A DNA stretch of 41,677 nt from an uncultured Lachnospiraceae bacterium (lineage in GTDB: Bacteria; Bacillota; Clostridia; Lachnospirales; Lachnospiraceae). Shown in pieces: positions 16,652 through 24,614 of this stretch (its first letter is position 1; each line of letters opens with the position of its first letter). A program made the position numbers and the translations under genes. The notes under the pieces are model-generated. The model was not told the origin of the DNA. It saw only the letters and a list, made by a program, of their open reading frames with translations, and ran no database searches. Where the stretch lies: the NCBI GenBank assembly GCA_947172705.1, contig CAMWCA010000030.1, positions 1-41,677 on the forward strand. The letters are read 5' to 3'.

Positions 16652-16900
16652 ATGGCGCGAATCATTGATTGCGAGACTCAGAATGTGGTGGGTGAAAAAG
16701 TCAGGAAGTACAGAATGGAGCGGAAGCTGAGCCAGAAGGAGTTTTCTGAAAAGCTGGAGACTTATGCGATCTACATATGCAGAGGCTCCATTTCCAGGAT
16801 CGAAAGCCATGAACGAACGGTAACGGACTTTGAACTCCGTGCTATGGCGGCGATTCTGAAGGTGTCCATTGAGGAATTGTATGAGGACTTTACAACCTAG
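16652..16900 (+). CDS. Small XRE-type helix-turn-helix regulator
   Basis: The 82-residue protein is a single DNA-binding domain: VGEKVRKYRMERKLSQKEFSEK forms the first two helices, and RGSISRIESHERTVTDFEL holds the recognition region. There is no sensing domain, as in small phage-type and SinR-like regulators. It lies between a palindromic element and a secreted protein gene that starts within about 50 bases of its stop, so the two are likely one unit. The dyad at 16581 is a candidate binding site. Confidence 0.85.
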   Translation: MARIIDCETQNVVGEKVRKYRMERKLSQKEFSEKLETYAIYICRGSISRIESHERTVTDFELRAMAAILKVSIEELYEDFTT

Positions 16901-16948
16901 AAAAATGCCCGGGCAGGAATGAGTCGGAAAAAGAAAGGGAAAAAACGA

Positions 16949-17869
16949 ATGAAGAAGAGGAAAATCAGGAAAATGAAGGCGGTGCTGATGGGAATCGGCA
17001 TTTTTTTAGGGGGTATAAGCGGACTTGGCGTCCGGCAGGCGCAGGCGGCGGAGCTTTCCGGAGACAATGCTCCCATAGTGGAAAGACTACAAGTGCAGAT
17101 GACGGAAGATCAGATGCATCTTCAAGCCCAGTGCAGTTATCAGGCTTATGATGAGGAAAAGGGCTGTATCATGACCCTTTACCTTTACAAGGTGGAGGAT
17201 GGAAGGGTTTCCATTGCAGCGGATCAGGAGCTTTCTTATGCACAGACAGGGCAGGGAAGTACAGAGCTTGTGCCGGCTGAGGAAGGAATATATCAGGCAA
17301 GTGTGGGACTGGATTACGGGAGTATCATCAGACAGATCAATTCCCGGCGTTATTATCAGGTCATCCGGTGGGAGGATCGGTTTCAAATTTCAGAGGTAAC
17401 AGATCCGGAGCAGGAGGAAACCGGCAATGACACTTCCCAAGGGGAGGAGAAAGGTATGGGAAAGGAAGGCTGCCCTCATGTTCCGGAGGCGGTGCAGGTA
17501 CAGAAAGCAACGCCTGTGAAGGATGCGGTGATTGCCTATGAATGCACTTTGTGCGGAGAGATCTGCGGCTATGGGGAAGTCCCCAATTCAGCTTATGAAG
17601 CTTTTCAGGAAGAAGCGGTTCGGAAGATTCAAAACGCCGAAGAAGGAGAAGTGGTGATCAGCACAGAGCTTTGGGTGAGTTTTCATGAAAGGGTGCTGGA
17701 GGCAATTTCCGAAAGACCGGAGGTGACGGTAAGGATCTGCTACCATTATAAAGGAGAGCTGTGGGAACTGGTGATTCCTGCAGGAACAGATGTAAGTCAC
17801 ATGGCGGACGAAAATGGGTTTTGCGGTTTTCGGTATCTGGAGCAGAAGCTTCAGGAAGCAAATATTTGA
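16949..17869 (+). CDS. Secreted protein of unknown function with a Cys-rich middle part
   Basis: The 306-residue protein has a Lys/Arg-rich start, a hydrophobic core and a signal peptidase site near QAQA-AEL, so it is probably exported. The mature N-terminal domain (about residues 40-150) is followed by an acidic linker, a block with CPH and CTLCGEICGYGE that could bind zinc, and a C-terminal domain with an EVVISTELWVSFHERVLEAI segment, of a kind I believe recurs in secreted Lachnospiraceae proteins. I do not know a function. The ATG at 16949 has AAGGG at good spacing; the ATG at 16919 adds ten residues but has its AGGA too close. Confidence 0.72.
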   Translation: MKKRKIRKMKAVLMGIGIFLGGISGLGVRQAQAAELSGDNAPIVERLQVQMTEDQMHLQAQCSYQAYDEEKGCIMTLYLYKVEDGRVSIAADQELSYAQTGQGSTELVPAEEGIYQASVGLDYGSIIRQINSRRYYQVIRWEDRFQISEVTDPEQEETGNDTSQGEEKGMGKEGCPHVPEAVQVQKATPVKDAVIAYECTLCGEICGYGEVPNSAYEAFQEEAVRKIQNAEEGEVVISTELWVSFHERVLEAISERPEVTVRICYHYKGELWELVIPAGTDVSHMADENGFCGFRYLEQKLQEANI

Positions 17870-17894
17870 CGAAATCACTTTGGCAGTATAAAAT
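17866..17894 (+). promoter_or_regulatory. Promoter of the epimerase gene
   Basis: TTGACG (17866-17871) overlaps the stop codon of the secreted protein gene and is followed after 17 bases by TAAAAT (17889-17894). The -35 surroundings match those of the promoter at 13589. Confidence 0.65.
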
Positions 17895-17944
17895 AGAACC
17901 GTTGCAACCAATAATAAATGTAATGAAACAATAAAGAGGAATAT

Positions 17945-18940
17945 ATGAAGCCATTAGACCCATCCAAACGCTATCTGATTACCGGCGGAGCAGGATTTAT
18001 CGGTTATTATCTCTCCAGGGCTCTTCTGGAAAAGGGAGCGGAGGTAACAGGATTTGACAATTTAAATGACTACTATGAGGTTTCCCTGAAGGAGGACCGC
18101 CTGTCCATTCTGAAGGAATATCCCAAGTATCGTTTTGTAAAGGCGGATCTGGCGGATAAGGACGCCGTGTTCGCCCTGTTTGAGGAGTTTAAGCCCCATA
18201 TCGTGGTAAACCTTGCCGCCCAGGCAGGGGTTCGATACAGTATCGACAATCCTGACGCCTATATTCAGTCTAATATGGTGGGATTTTTCCATGTGCTGGA
18301 AGCATGCAGACATTATCCGGCGGAACATCTTGTATTTGCATCCTCCAGTTCTGTGTACGGAGGAAATAAAAAGGTGCCCTTTTCCACCAAAGACCAGGTG
18401 GACAAGCCGGTAAGCCTGTATGCGGCAACCAAGAAGTCCAATGAGCTGATGGCGTACGCTTACAGTAAGCTTTATCAGATCCCCCTCACCGGTCTTCGTT
18501 TTTTTACCGTGTATGGACCCATGGGAAGACCGGATATGGCATATTTCAAATTTGCAAAGAAGATTGTTGCAGGGGAACCCATTCAGATCTATAATCACGG
18601 AGATATGATGCGGGACTTTACCTATATCGACGATATTGTGGAGGGTGTGGAAAATATCCTTTGCAATCCGCCCAAAGCCGACGACAACGGCGCGGCTTAT
18701 AAGATCTATAACATTGGGAACAATAAGCCGGAAAAACTGATGGATTATATAGCAGTGCTTGAGCGGTGCCTGGGCAGGGAAGCCCAAAAAGAATATCTGC
18801 CCATGCAGCCGGGGGATGTGTATGAGACCTATGCGGATGTACAGGAGCTGATGGAGGATTACGGATTTAAGCCTTCCACCACCATAGAGGAAGGTCTTGG
18901 CAGGTTTGCAAAGTGGTTTTTAGAGTATTATAAGCAATAA
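17945..18940 (+). CDS. UDP-glucuronate 4-epimerase (extended SDR)
   Basis: The 331-residue enzyme has the NAD motif GGAGFIG (residues 14-20), FDNLNDYY, which is characteristic of uronate epimerases of the CapI/LpsL type, LAAQAGVRYSIDNP and the catalytic Tyr159-x3-Lys163 in YAATK. It most likely interconverts UDP-GlcA and UDP-GalA, downstream of Ugd. The gene has its own promoter and its own terminator, so it is expressed apart from its neighbours. An AAAGAGGA ribosome site precedes the ATG. Another uronate or hexose 4-epimerase is possible but less likely. Confidence 0.9.
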   Translation: MKPLDPSKRYLITGGAGFIGYYLSRALLEKGAEVTGFDNLNDYYEVSLKEDRLSILKEYPKYRFVKADLADKDAVFALFEEFKPHIVVNLAAQAGVRYSIDNPDAYIQSNMVGFFHVLEACRHYPAEHLVFASSSSVYGGNKKVPFSTKDQVDKPVSLYAATKKSNELMAYAYSKLYQIPLTGLRFFTVYGPMGRPDMAYFKFAKKIVAGEPIQIYNHGDMMRDFTYIDDIVEGVENILCNPPKADDNGAAYKIYNIGNNKPEKLMDYIAVLERCLGREAQKEYLPMQPGDVYETYADVQELMEDYGFKPSTTIEEGLGRFAKWFLEYYKQ

Positions 18941-18944
18941 AATA

Positions 18945-18975
18945 GCGTCGGCATGCTTTGCGTGCCGGCGTTTTT
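18945..18975 (+). terminator. Intrinsic terminator after the epimerase gene
   Basis: A GC-rich stem formed by GCGTCGGCA (18945-18953) and the TGCCGGCG half (18963-18970) is followed by TTTTT (18971-18975). The right half also overlaps a candidate promoter for the next operon (TTGCGT at 18958-18963, TATGAT at 18980-18985, 16-base spacer). Confidence 0.85.
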
Positions 18976-19019
18976 ATGGTATGATAGGAACATATGTAAA
19001 AAAGGAGCAGGGGTACCCA

Positions 19020-20531
19020 GTGAAGATTCAAATGGCGGATACGGGAAGAAGGGAAAAGTTTAATCAGATCATATTGGCAGGTATTTTCCTGGGTTATTTG
19101 ATTTTTAACGGAATTCTTCTTGCAGGGCATGAGCCCTGGAGGGATGAGGCAAATGTATGGATTATGGCAAGGGAGCTTTCGCCCCTGGAGTTGTTTAGGG
19201 AAATCAGGTATCAAGGGCATCCTTGTCTTTGGTATCTTCTGATCATGCCGTTTGCCAAGATAGGGCTGCCCTTTCGCACCATTGGGATCGTCAGCTATCT
19301 CGTGATGGCGGTCAGTGCGGGTCTATTTATTTTTAAAGCGCCTTTCCACAAGCTGGTAAAGGGCGCAGCGATATTTTCGCCTGTTTTCACTTATTATTAT
19401 GCGGAGATTGCCAGAAACTATTGTCTGATCGCTCTGTTTTTGATCCTGCTTGCCTTATATTATCCAAAGAGAAATGAAAAATGTGTTTTGTACGGCTTGC
19501 TGCTGGGGCTGCTGGTACAGTCTGATGTCATTGCATTGATGGCGGCGGGAATGATCTCGCTGATGTGGCTGGGGGAGGCAGTGTGGAAATGGGTAAAGGA
19601 AAAAAGCCCGGCGTCTCTGATACAGGTTTTAAAGGGGATATGGATTCCTCTGGTCAGTTTATTTTTGCTTGTAGCACAGTTTTACCATGTATCCGACAGC
19701 CCGGTGTTTGAGATGAAACGATTCGGGCTGAGGGAGCTTGCCGGAGAGATTCGGAATTATGGGTATTATATTTTAGAACGGCTTACGGGAAGAGGAGAGA
19801 GCTTTTGCCTGCTTTTTTTTGTGCTTGTGCTGGGGCTTTTGCTTGCCGTATCCTTTCAGTTGAAGAATTTCTGGAGTTCGCTGGTGCTTATTGCCGCGTA
19901 TCTCTTTGAAGCGCTTTTCAGCGTGATGGTCTATCAGCTGCATATCTGGCATTTTATTGCTCTGTGTTTTGTGATGCTTTGGACCATGTGGGTGCTGTAT
20001 CTGCAAAAAGAGGAAAGACAGGCGGAGGGAAAGGTTTTGCGGGGCAGTCTGGCGATCCTTCAGCTCATGCTGCTGGTGCTGTCGGTGTGTATGTTTATGC
20101 GGTGGAATGACCCGGAGGAAGCGTCAAGTCTGGACAATGCCCTTCATGGACTGTATTCAGACGGGGAAACCGCGGCGGAATATATTAGAGAAAATATACC
20201 TCTCCAGGAGCTTGTGGTATCTGTGAACGTACCCTATGCTTCTACTGTGCTTGCATACCTGCCGGAGCATCAGTTCTATTTTGCAGGGAGCGGTCAGAGG
20301 GAAAGCTACGCAGACTGGAGCCAGGAGCAAAGCGGGGAGATCTCATTTGCGGAACTCCTAACATGGGTAAAGAAAAATTTTCCGGAGCGGAAGGCATTTT
20401 ATCTTCTGGATTCCGGAGATTCCTGCCTTACCGACCAGGAGGGATTGTGGGAGCAGGAACTTTTGTATGAGACTAAGGAGGCTACGGCGCGGGGAGAGGA
20501 ATACAGGATCTACCGGGTGGCTTTACAATAG
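19020..20531 (+). CDS. Polytopic GT-C-like membrane glycosyltransferase
   Basis: The protein (503 residues from the GTG) has about ten hydrophobic segments and an early GHEPWRDEANVWIMAREL segment after the first helix, where GT-C enzymes have their catalytic acidic residue. GHPCLWYLLIMPFAK follows, also usual in this group. The C-terminal 130 residues are soluble and probably outside. The GTG at 19020 has AAAGGAG about 12 bases upstream; an in-frame ATG at 18981 lies on a likely -10 box, so I did not use it. It is the first gene of a seven-gene operon running to 28093. Confidence 0.75.
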   Translation: MKIQMADTGRREKFNQIILAGIFLGYLIFNGILLAGHEPWRDEANVWIMARELSPLELFREIRYQGHPCLWYLLIMPFAKIGLPFRTIGIVSYLVMAVSAGLFIFKAPFHKLVKGAAIFSPVFTYYYAEIARNYCLIALFLILLALYYPKRNEKCVLYGLLLGLLVQSDVIALMAAGMISLMWLGEAVWKWVKEKSPASLIQVLKGIWIPLVSLFLLVAQFYHVSDSPVFEMKRFGLRELAGEIRNYGYYILERLTGRGESFCLLFFVLVLGLLLAVSFQLKNFWSSLVLIAAYLFEALFSVMVYQLHIWHFIALCFVMLWTMWVLYLQKEERQAEGKVLRGSLAILQLMLLVLSVCMFMRWNDPEEASSLDNALHGLYSDGETAAEYIRENIPLQELVVSVNVPYASTVLAYLPEHQFYFAGSGQRESYADWSQEQSGEISFAELLTWVKKNFPERKAFYLLDSGDSCLTDQEGLWEQELLYETKEATARGEEYRIYRVALQ

Positions 20532-20561
20532 AAGAAATCGGAAGGAAAGGGGAGCAGCCTT

Positions 20562-21710
20562 ATGGCGCAGCAATATGATAAAATTATAATCGGAGCCGGC
20601 TTGTATGGTCTTTATGCGGCGGCATTTTGCGCGGATTGGGGACAACATGTGCTGGTGCTGGAGTATGACAGTGCCCCCTTTATGCGCGCTACCTTCATCA
20701 ACCAGGCGCGAGTTCATATGGGGTATCATTATCCAAGAAGTCTCACCACGGCGGTGAAGTCCGCAGGGTACTTCAGGAGGTTTGTGGAGGATTTTGGATT
20801 TTGCATTCATGACCGTTTTGAGCAGATCTACGCTACCTCCGACCGCTTTTCATGGACCAATGCCCGGCAGTTTCAGGAGTTTTGCAGGGCGGCGGGGATA
20901 AAGTGCGAAGAAGCGCCGGTTTCCCGGTATTTTAAGCCGGGTATGTGCGACGGCGCATTTTTAACGGAAGAATACACCTATGATGCAAAGCTTCTGGAAA
21001 AGTTTTATGAGGACAAGCTTAAGGAGAATTCGGCGGTGGAGATGATCTTTGAGGCGCGTATCGACAGGATCGTAAAGCAGGATCATAGCTTTCTGGTGGA
21101 GTTAAAAGATGGAAGCAGTTATGAAGCTCCTTATGTGCTAAATGCCACTTATGCGTCTGTGAATCAGATCATCGATCAGGTGGAGGGGATGGAGAAGACT
21201 TTTTTTGATATTAAGTACGAGCTGTGCGAGATCATTCTGTGTAAACCATCCCAGGCATTAAAGGACATTGGAATAACGGTGATGGACGGTCCATTCTTTT
21301 CCATTATGCCTTTTGGAAAAACAGGGCTGCACTCTCTTACGGCTGTTACTTTCACGCCCCACGTAACCAGCTATGATCTCAAACCCGTGTTTTCCTGTCA
21401 GGGGCATGAGGGGAAGGAAAGAGAAAGGTGTTCGCCGAGACAGCTTGGTAATTGTAGCCAGTGCGCATACAAGCCGACTTCGGCATGGGATTATATGTCT
21501 CATTTGGCGGACAAATATATGAAGCCGGAATACGCCTATACTTATGAGAAGTCCCTGTATTCCATGAAGCCGATTTTGAAGAGCTCTGAGGTGGACGACT
21601 CCAGACCTACGGCAATCAAGGTGATGAGCAGCAAGCCTGTTTTTGTCAGTGTTCTTTCAGGAAAGATCAACACGGTATACGACCTGGACGAATATTTGCT
21701 GCTGGAATAA
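20562..21710 (+). CDS. FAD-dependent oxidoreductase (DAO-like) of the glycan operon
   Basis: The 382-residue protein opens with the dinucleotide-binding motif IIIGAGLYGLYAA (Gly11, Gly13, Gly16) and an acidic VLEYD end of the second strand, as in D-amino acid oxidase-like flavoproteins. ARVHMGYHYPRS resembles the start of the substrate domain in members found in polysaccharide loci. A Cys cluster (CSPRQLGNCSQC) is unusual. The reaction is unknown; oxidation or reduction of a sugar or sugar nucleotide is plausible from context. An AGGAAAGGGGAG ribosome site precedes the ATG. Confidence 0.8.
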   Translation: MAQQYDKIIIGAGLYGLYAAAFCADWGQHVLVLEYDSAPFMRATFINQARVHMGYHYPRSLTTAVKSAGYFRRFVEDFGFCIHDRFEQIYATSDRFSWTNARQFQEFCRAAGIKCEEAPVSRYFKPGMCDGAFLTEEYTYDAKLLEKFYEDKLKENSAVEMIFEARIDRIVKQDHSFLVELKDGSSYEAPYVLNATYASVNQIIDQVEGMEKTFFDIKYELCEIILCKPSQALKDIGITVMDGPFFSIMPFGKTGLHSLTAVTFTPHVTSYDLKPVFSCQGHEGKERERCSPRQLGNCSQCAYKPTSAWDYMSHLADKYMKPEYAYTYEKSLYSMKPILKSSEVDDSRPTAIKVMSSKPVFVSVLSGKINTVYDLDEYLLLE

Positions 21711-21731
21711 ATAATAGGAGAAAAGGATCTG

Positions 21732-22688
21732 ATGGAAAAAAGAGGTAAAAAGGAAAAGAAATTTATATCATTAGTGGTTTATCTGCATGATGCCGCTCCT
21801 TATTTAAAATATTTTCTGGACACGGTGATCTCGGTATGTGAGGAGAATTTCGAGCAATTTGAGCTTGTGTGTGTGGACGATGCCTGTCAGGACGGCACAG
21901 TGGAGATTTTGCGGGAATATGTGGAAAACAACCGGATTAGCGCAATGGTGAACGTAGTGCATATGAGCTTTTTCCATGGATTGGAAAGTGCTATGAATGC
22001 CGGGAGAGATATTGCGATTGGAGATTTTGTCTTTGAATTCGATGATATTTTTGTAGACTACGAGCCTGCTGTGATGATGGAGGTGTATACAAGACTTCTG
22101 GAGGGAAATGATATTGTGGCGGCAAGCAGCAAAGGGAAACAGCGTATAACTTCCAGACTTTTTTACGCCCTTTATAATCAAACCAGCAGAGGAAACGGGA
22201 AGATTGGTCCGGAGACTTTTCGCATCGTGTCCCGAAGAGCGATCAACAGGATCAAATCTATGGGGCAGTATATTCCTTACCGGAAGGCGGTTTACATGAA
22301 CTGCGGGCTGAAGGCGGACACGATCTTTTATGACAGCAAGGATGTAAAGGTGAGAATCAAAAATAAAACGGTGACGTCTGAGAGATCCAACCTTGCCTTT
22401 GATTCTTTCATTTATTTTACCAACGTGCTGGAGCGGATCTCGGCGATCATCTGCGTTGCTTTTCTGCTGATCATGGTGTTTGTGGGAATTTATCTGATTT
22501 CCGATCTGTTTAACGCTACCAAACCGGTGGAAGGCTGGCTTTCTACCATGGGCTTTCTTGCCCTTGGCTTTTTCGGGGTATTTGCCCTGCTGACTATTAT
22601 TTTAAAATACCTGGCAGTGCTTTTGAATCTGATTTTTAAGCAGCAGAGGTATCTGGTTGCGGATATAGAAAAGGTGGTAAAAAAATGA
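21732..22688 (+). CDS. GT2 glycosyltransferase with C-terminal membrane helices
   Basis: The 318-residue protein has an N-terminal GT2-like domain with VVYLHDAAPYLKYFL, CVDDACQDGTVEI and FEFDDIFVDY in the place of the usual DxD, then two hydrophobic helices at about residues 233-258 and 274-300. This is the plan of GtrB-like enzymes that load a polyprenyl phosphate, but the nucleotide-binding motifs deviate (VDDACQD instead of VDDGSxD), so donor or activity may differ. GGAGAAAAGG precedes the ATG. Its stop overlaps the start of the next GT2 gene by four bases, so both are probably made together. Confidence 0.82.
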   Translation: MEKRGKKEKKFISLVVYLHDAAPYLKYFLDTVISVCEENFEQFELVCVDDACQDGTVEILREYVENNRISAMVNVVHMSFFHGLESAMNAGRDIAIGDFVFEFDDIFVDYEPAVMMEVYTRLLEGNDIVAASSKGKQRITSRLFYALYNQTSRGNGKIGPETFRIVSRRAINRIKSMGQYIPYRKAVYMNCGLKADTIFYDSKDVKVRIKNKTVTSERSNLAFDSFIYFTNVLERISAIICVAFLLIMVFVGIYLISDLFNATKPVEGWLSTMGFLALGFFGVFALLTIILKYLAVLLNLIFKQQRYLVADIEKVVKK

Positions 22689-23473
22689 ATGCAGAGGAGT
22701 TATCCATCAATCTTTTGTTTCCTGTTTTAAATGAACGGCTGAGGCTGGAAAAAGGAATCGAGAATACCATGGCGTATTTAAGGGAGAATGTTTCCATTCC
22801 CTATTGCCTTACCATTTTGGACAACGGTTCAGAGGATGAAACGCCTGAGATCGGGAAGGCATTGGCGGATAAGTACCCGGAGGTCTCCTATGTGCGGGTA
22901 GGGGAAAAGGGGGTGGGCGTGGCGTTTCGCAAGGGAATCGCCATCAATGAATGCGCCCTGGTGGGCTATATGGATATTGACCTGTCCACGGATCTGAAGT
23001 ATCTGGGCAAAACCATCGAACTGTTTCAGGAAAGGCAAGAGTTGGAGTATGTAAACGGAAGCCGTTTCAGTAAGGAATCTGACACCAGAGGACGGAAGTG
23101 GTACCGAAAGATCACTTCCATGGGGCTGGTCTTTTTATTGAAGCTGTTTTTTCACATGAAGGCAACGGATGCGGTGTGCGGCTTTACCTTTCTTCGGAAA
23201 GAGACAGCGGAACGGCTGGCGGCAGCGTGCAGCAATGACAACGGCTGGTTTTATACCATTGAGTTCCTTCTGCGGGCGGAGCGGATGGGCGTGGTGATCT
23301 ATGATATGCCGGTGGAGTGGCAGGAGGATTATAATACCACAGTTAAAATTTGGAAGACGATTAAAAATTATCTGGTGCAAATGTACAGGCTGAAAAAGGC
23401 ATTCAGGCAGGAACGCATTTCTCAGCGTAAAAGACATCGGAAAGATGGAGGGGAAAATGTTAAAAAGAATTGA
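22685..23473 (+). CDS. GT2 glycosyltransferase, DPM1-like
   Basis: The 262-residue protein has LLFPVLNERLRLEKGI, LDNGSEDETPEI and GYMDIDLSTD, a DPM1-type GT2 set without C-terminal membrane helices. It could work as a pair with the preceding gene, whose stop it overlaps; one subunit would then supply the catalytic domain and the other the membrane anchor. This pairing is inference. The basic tail (RKRHRKDGGENVKKN) overlaps the aminotransferase start. Confidence 0.85.
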   Translation: MNAEELSINLLFPVLNERLRLEKGIENTMAYLRENVSIPYCLTILDNGSEDETPEIGKALADKYPEVSYVRVGEKGVGVAFRKGIAINECALVGYMDIDLSTDLKYLGKTIELFQERQELEYVNGSRFSKESDTRGRKWYRKITSMGLVFLLKLFFHMKATDAVCGFTFLRKETAERLAAACSNDNGWFYTIEFLLRAERMGVVIYDMPVEWQEDYNTTVKIWKTIKNYLVQMYRLKKAFRQERISQRKRHRKDGGENVKKN

Positions 23474-24554
23474 TCTTGCGAGAGACTATCAGAGGCATAA
23501 GAAGGAATATCAGGCGGCAATTGAGGCGGTGTGTGAGGAAACCGCATTTTCCGGAGGAAGGTTTGCGGATCAGTTTGACAGAGAGTTTGCTGCATATTGT
23601 AATGTACCATATGCGGCGGGGGTGAACAACGGAACCTCGGCATTGCACTGCGCCATGCTTGCCCTTGGCATCGGGGCGGGAGATGAGGTGATCGTGCCGG
23701 CAAACACTTACATTGCAACGGCATGGGGCGTTACCTACACAGGAGCGGTTCCGGTCTTTGTGGACTGTACGGCGGATACATGGGAGCTTGATCCGGATAA
23801 GATAGAGGAAAAGATCACGCCTAAAACCAGGGCGATCCTGGGGGTTCACTTATATGGACAGCCCTTTGAATTTGGCAAGGTGAAGGAGATCGCCGACAGG
23901 CACGGGCTTTATGTGGTGGAGGACTGTGCTCAGGCGCACGGCGCAGGTTATGAGGGAAAGCTGGTGGGAAGCCTTGGAGATTTAGGGTGCTTTAGCTTTT
24001 ATCCCGGGAAAAATCTGTATGCCTTTGGAGAAGGAGGCAGCGTTACCTGCCATAAAAAGGAATACTTTGATACCATCACTACCCTGAAAAATCAGGGCTG
24101 TCAGGTGAGATATTATCACGATATGGTGGGCTATAATTATCGTCTGGAAGGAATACAGGGAGCCGTTTTAAGCGTCAGCCTGAAATATCTGCCGGAGTGG
24201 ACGGCAAGGCGGAGAGAGATCGGCAGACGTTATATAAAGGAGATTACCAATCCTCTGCTGACCATGCAGGCGCATCCCGAAAATACAGACCCGGTGTTTC
24301 ATCTGTTTGTGGTCACGGTGGAAGATCCGGAAGATTTTCTTGCCTATATGGCACAGAAGGGAATGGAGTGCAACAGACATTATCCGGTGCCTTGCCATCT
24401 TCAGAAGGCGTATGCGGAGCTGGGCTACCAGAAGGGAGACTGCCCCAATGCGGAATATCTGGCAAGCCATTGCGCCACACTGCCGTTGTTCCCGGAAATG
24501 ACCGATGAGGAAGCGGGCATGGTAATTCGGGCTTGTAACGATTACAGAGGATAA
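23457..24554 (+). CDS. DegT/DnrJ/EryC1 family sugar aminotransferase
   Basis: The 365-residue PLP enzyme has the family marks GVNNGTSALHCAMLALGIG, DEVIVPANTYIATA, VEDCAQAHGA and SFYPGKNLYAFGEGG with Lys185 as the Schiff-base lysine. Such enzymes transfer an amino group, usually from glutamate, to a keto-sugar nucleotide, giving an amino sugar for the surface glycan. The ATG at 23457 follows GGAGGGGAAA directly, which is better than the ATG at 23445. No keto-sugar-forming dehydratase is in the window, so one of the neighbouring flavoproteins or a gene elsewhere must make its substrate. Confidence 0.92.
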   Translation: MLKRIDLARDYQRHKKEYQAAIEAVCEETAFSGGRFADQFDREFAAYCNVPYAAGVNNGTSALHCAMLALGIGAGDEVIVPANTYIATAWGVTYTGAVPVFVDCTADTWELDPDKIEEKITPKTRAILGVHLYGQPFEFGKVKEIADRHGLYVVEDCAQAHGAGYEGKLVGSLGDLGCFSFYPGKNLYAFGEGGSVTCHKKEYFDTITTLKNQGCQVRYYHDMVGYNYRLEGIQGAVLSVSLKYLPEWTARRREIGRRYIKEITNPLLTMQAHPENTDPVFHLFVVTVEDPEDFLAYMAQKGMECNRHYPVPCHLQKAYAELGYQKGDCPNAEYLASHCATLPLFPEMTDEEAGMVIRACNDYRG

Positions 24555-24614
24555 GGTTGACTACAATAAAAGAGATATAAATCTTAAGATACAAAACGAG
24601 GGAAATGGGATAAG

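Noticed and set aside
18062..18787. 241-residue antisense frame in the epimerase gene
   Set aside because: The plus strand encodes a full-length SDR epimerase with all motifs; the antisense protein resembles nothing known to me.
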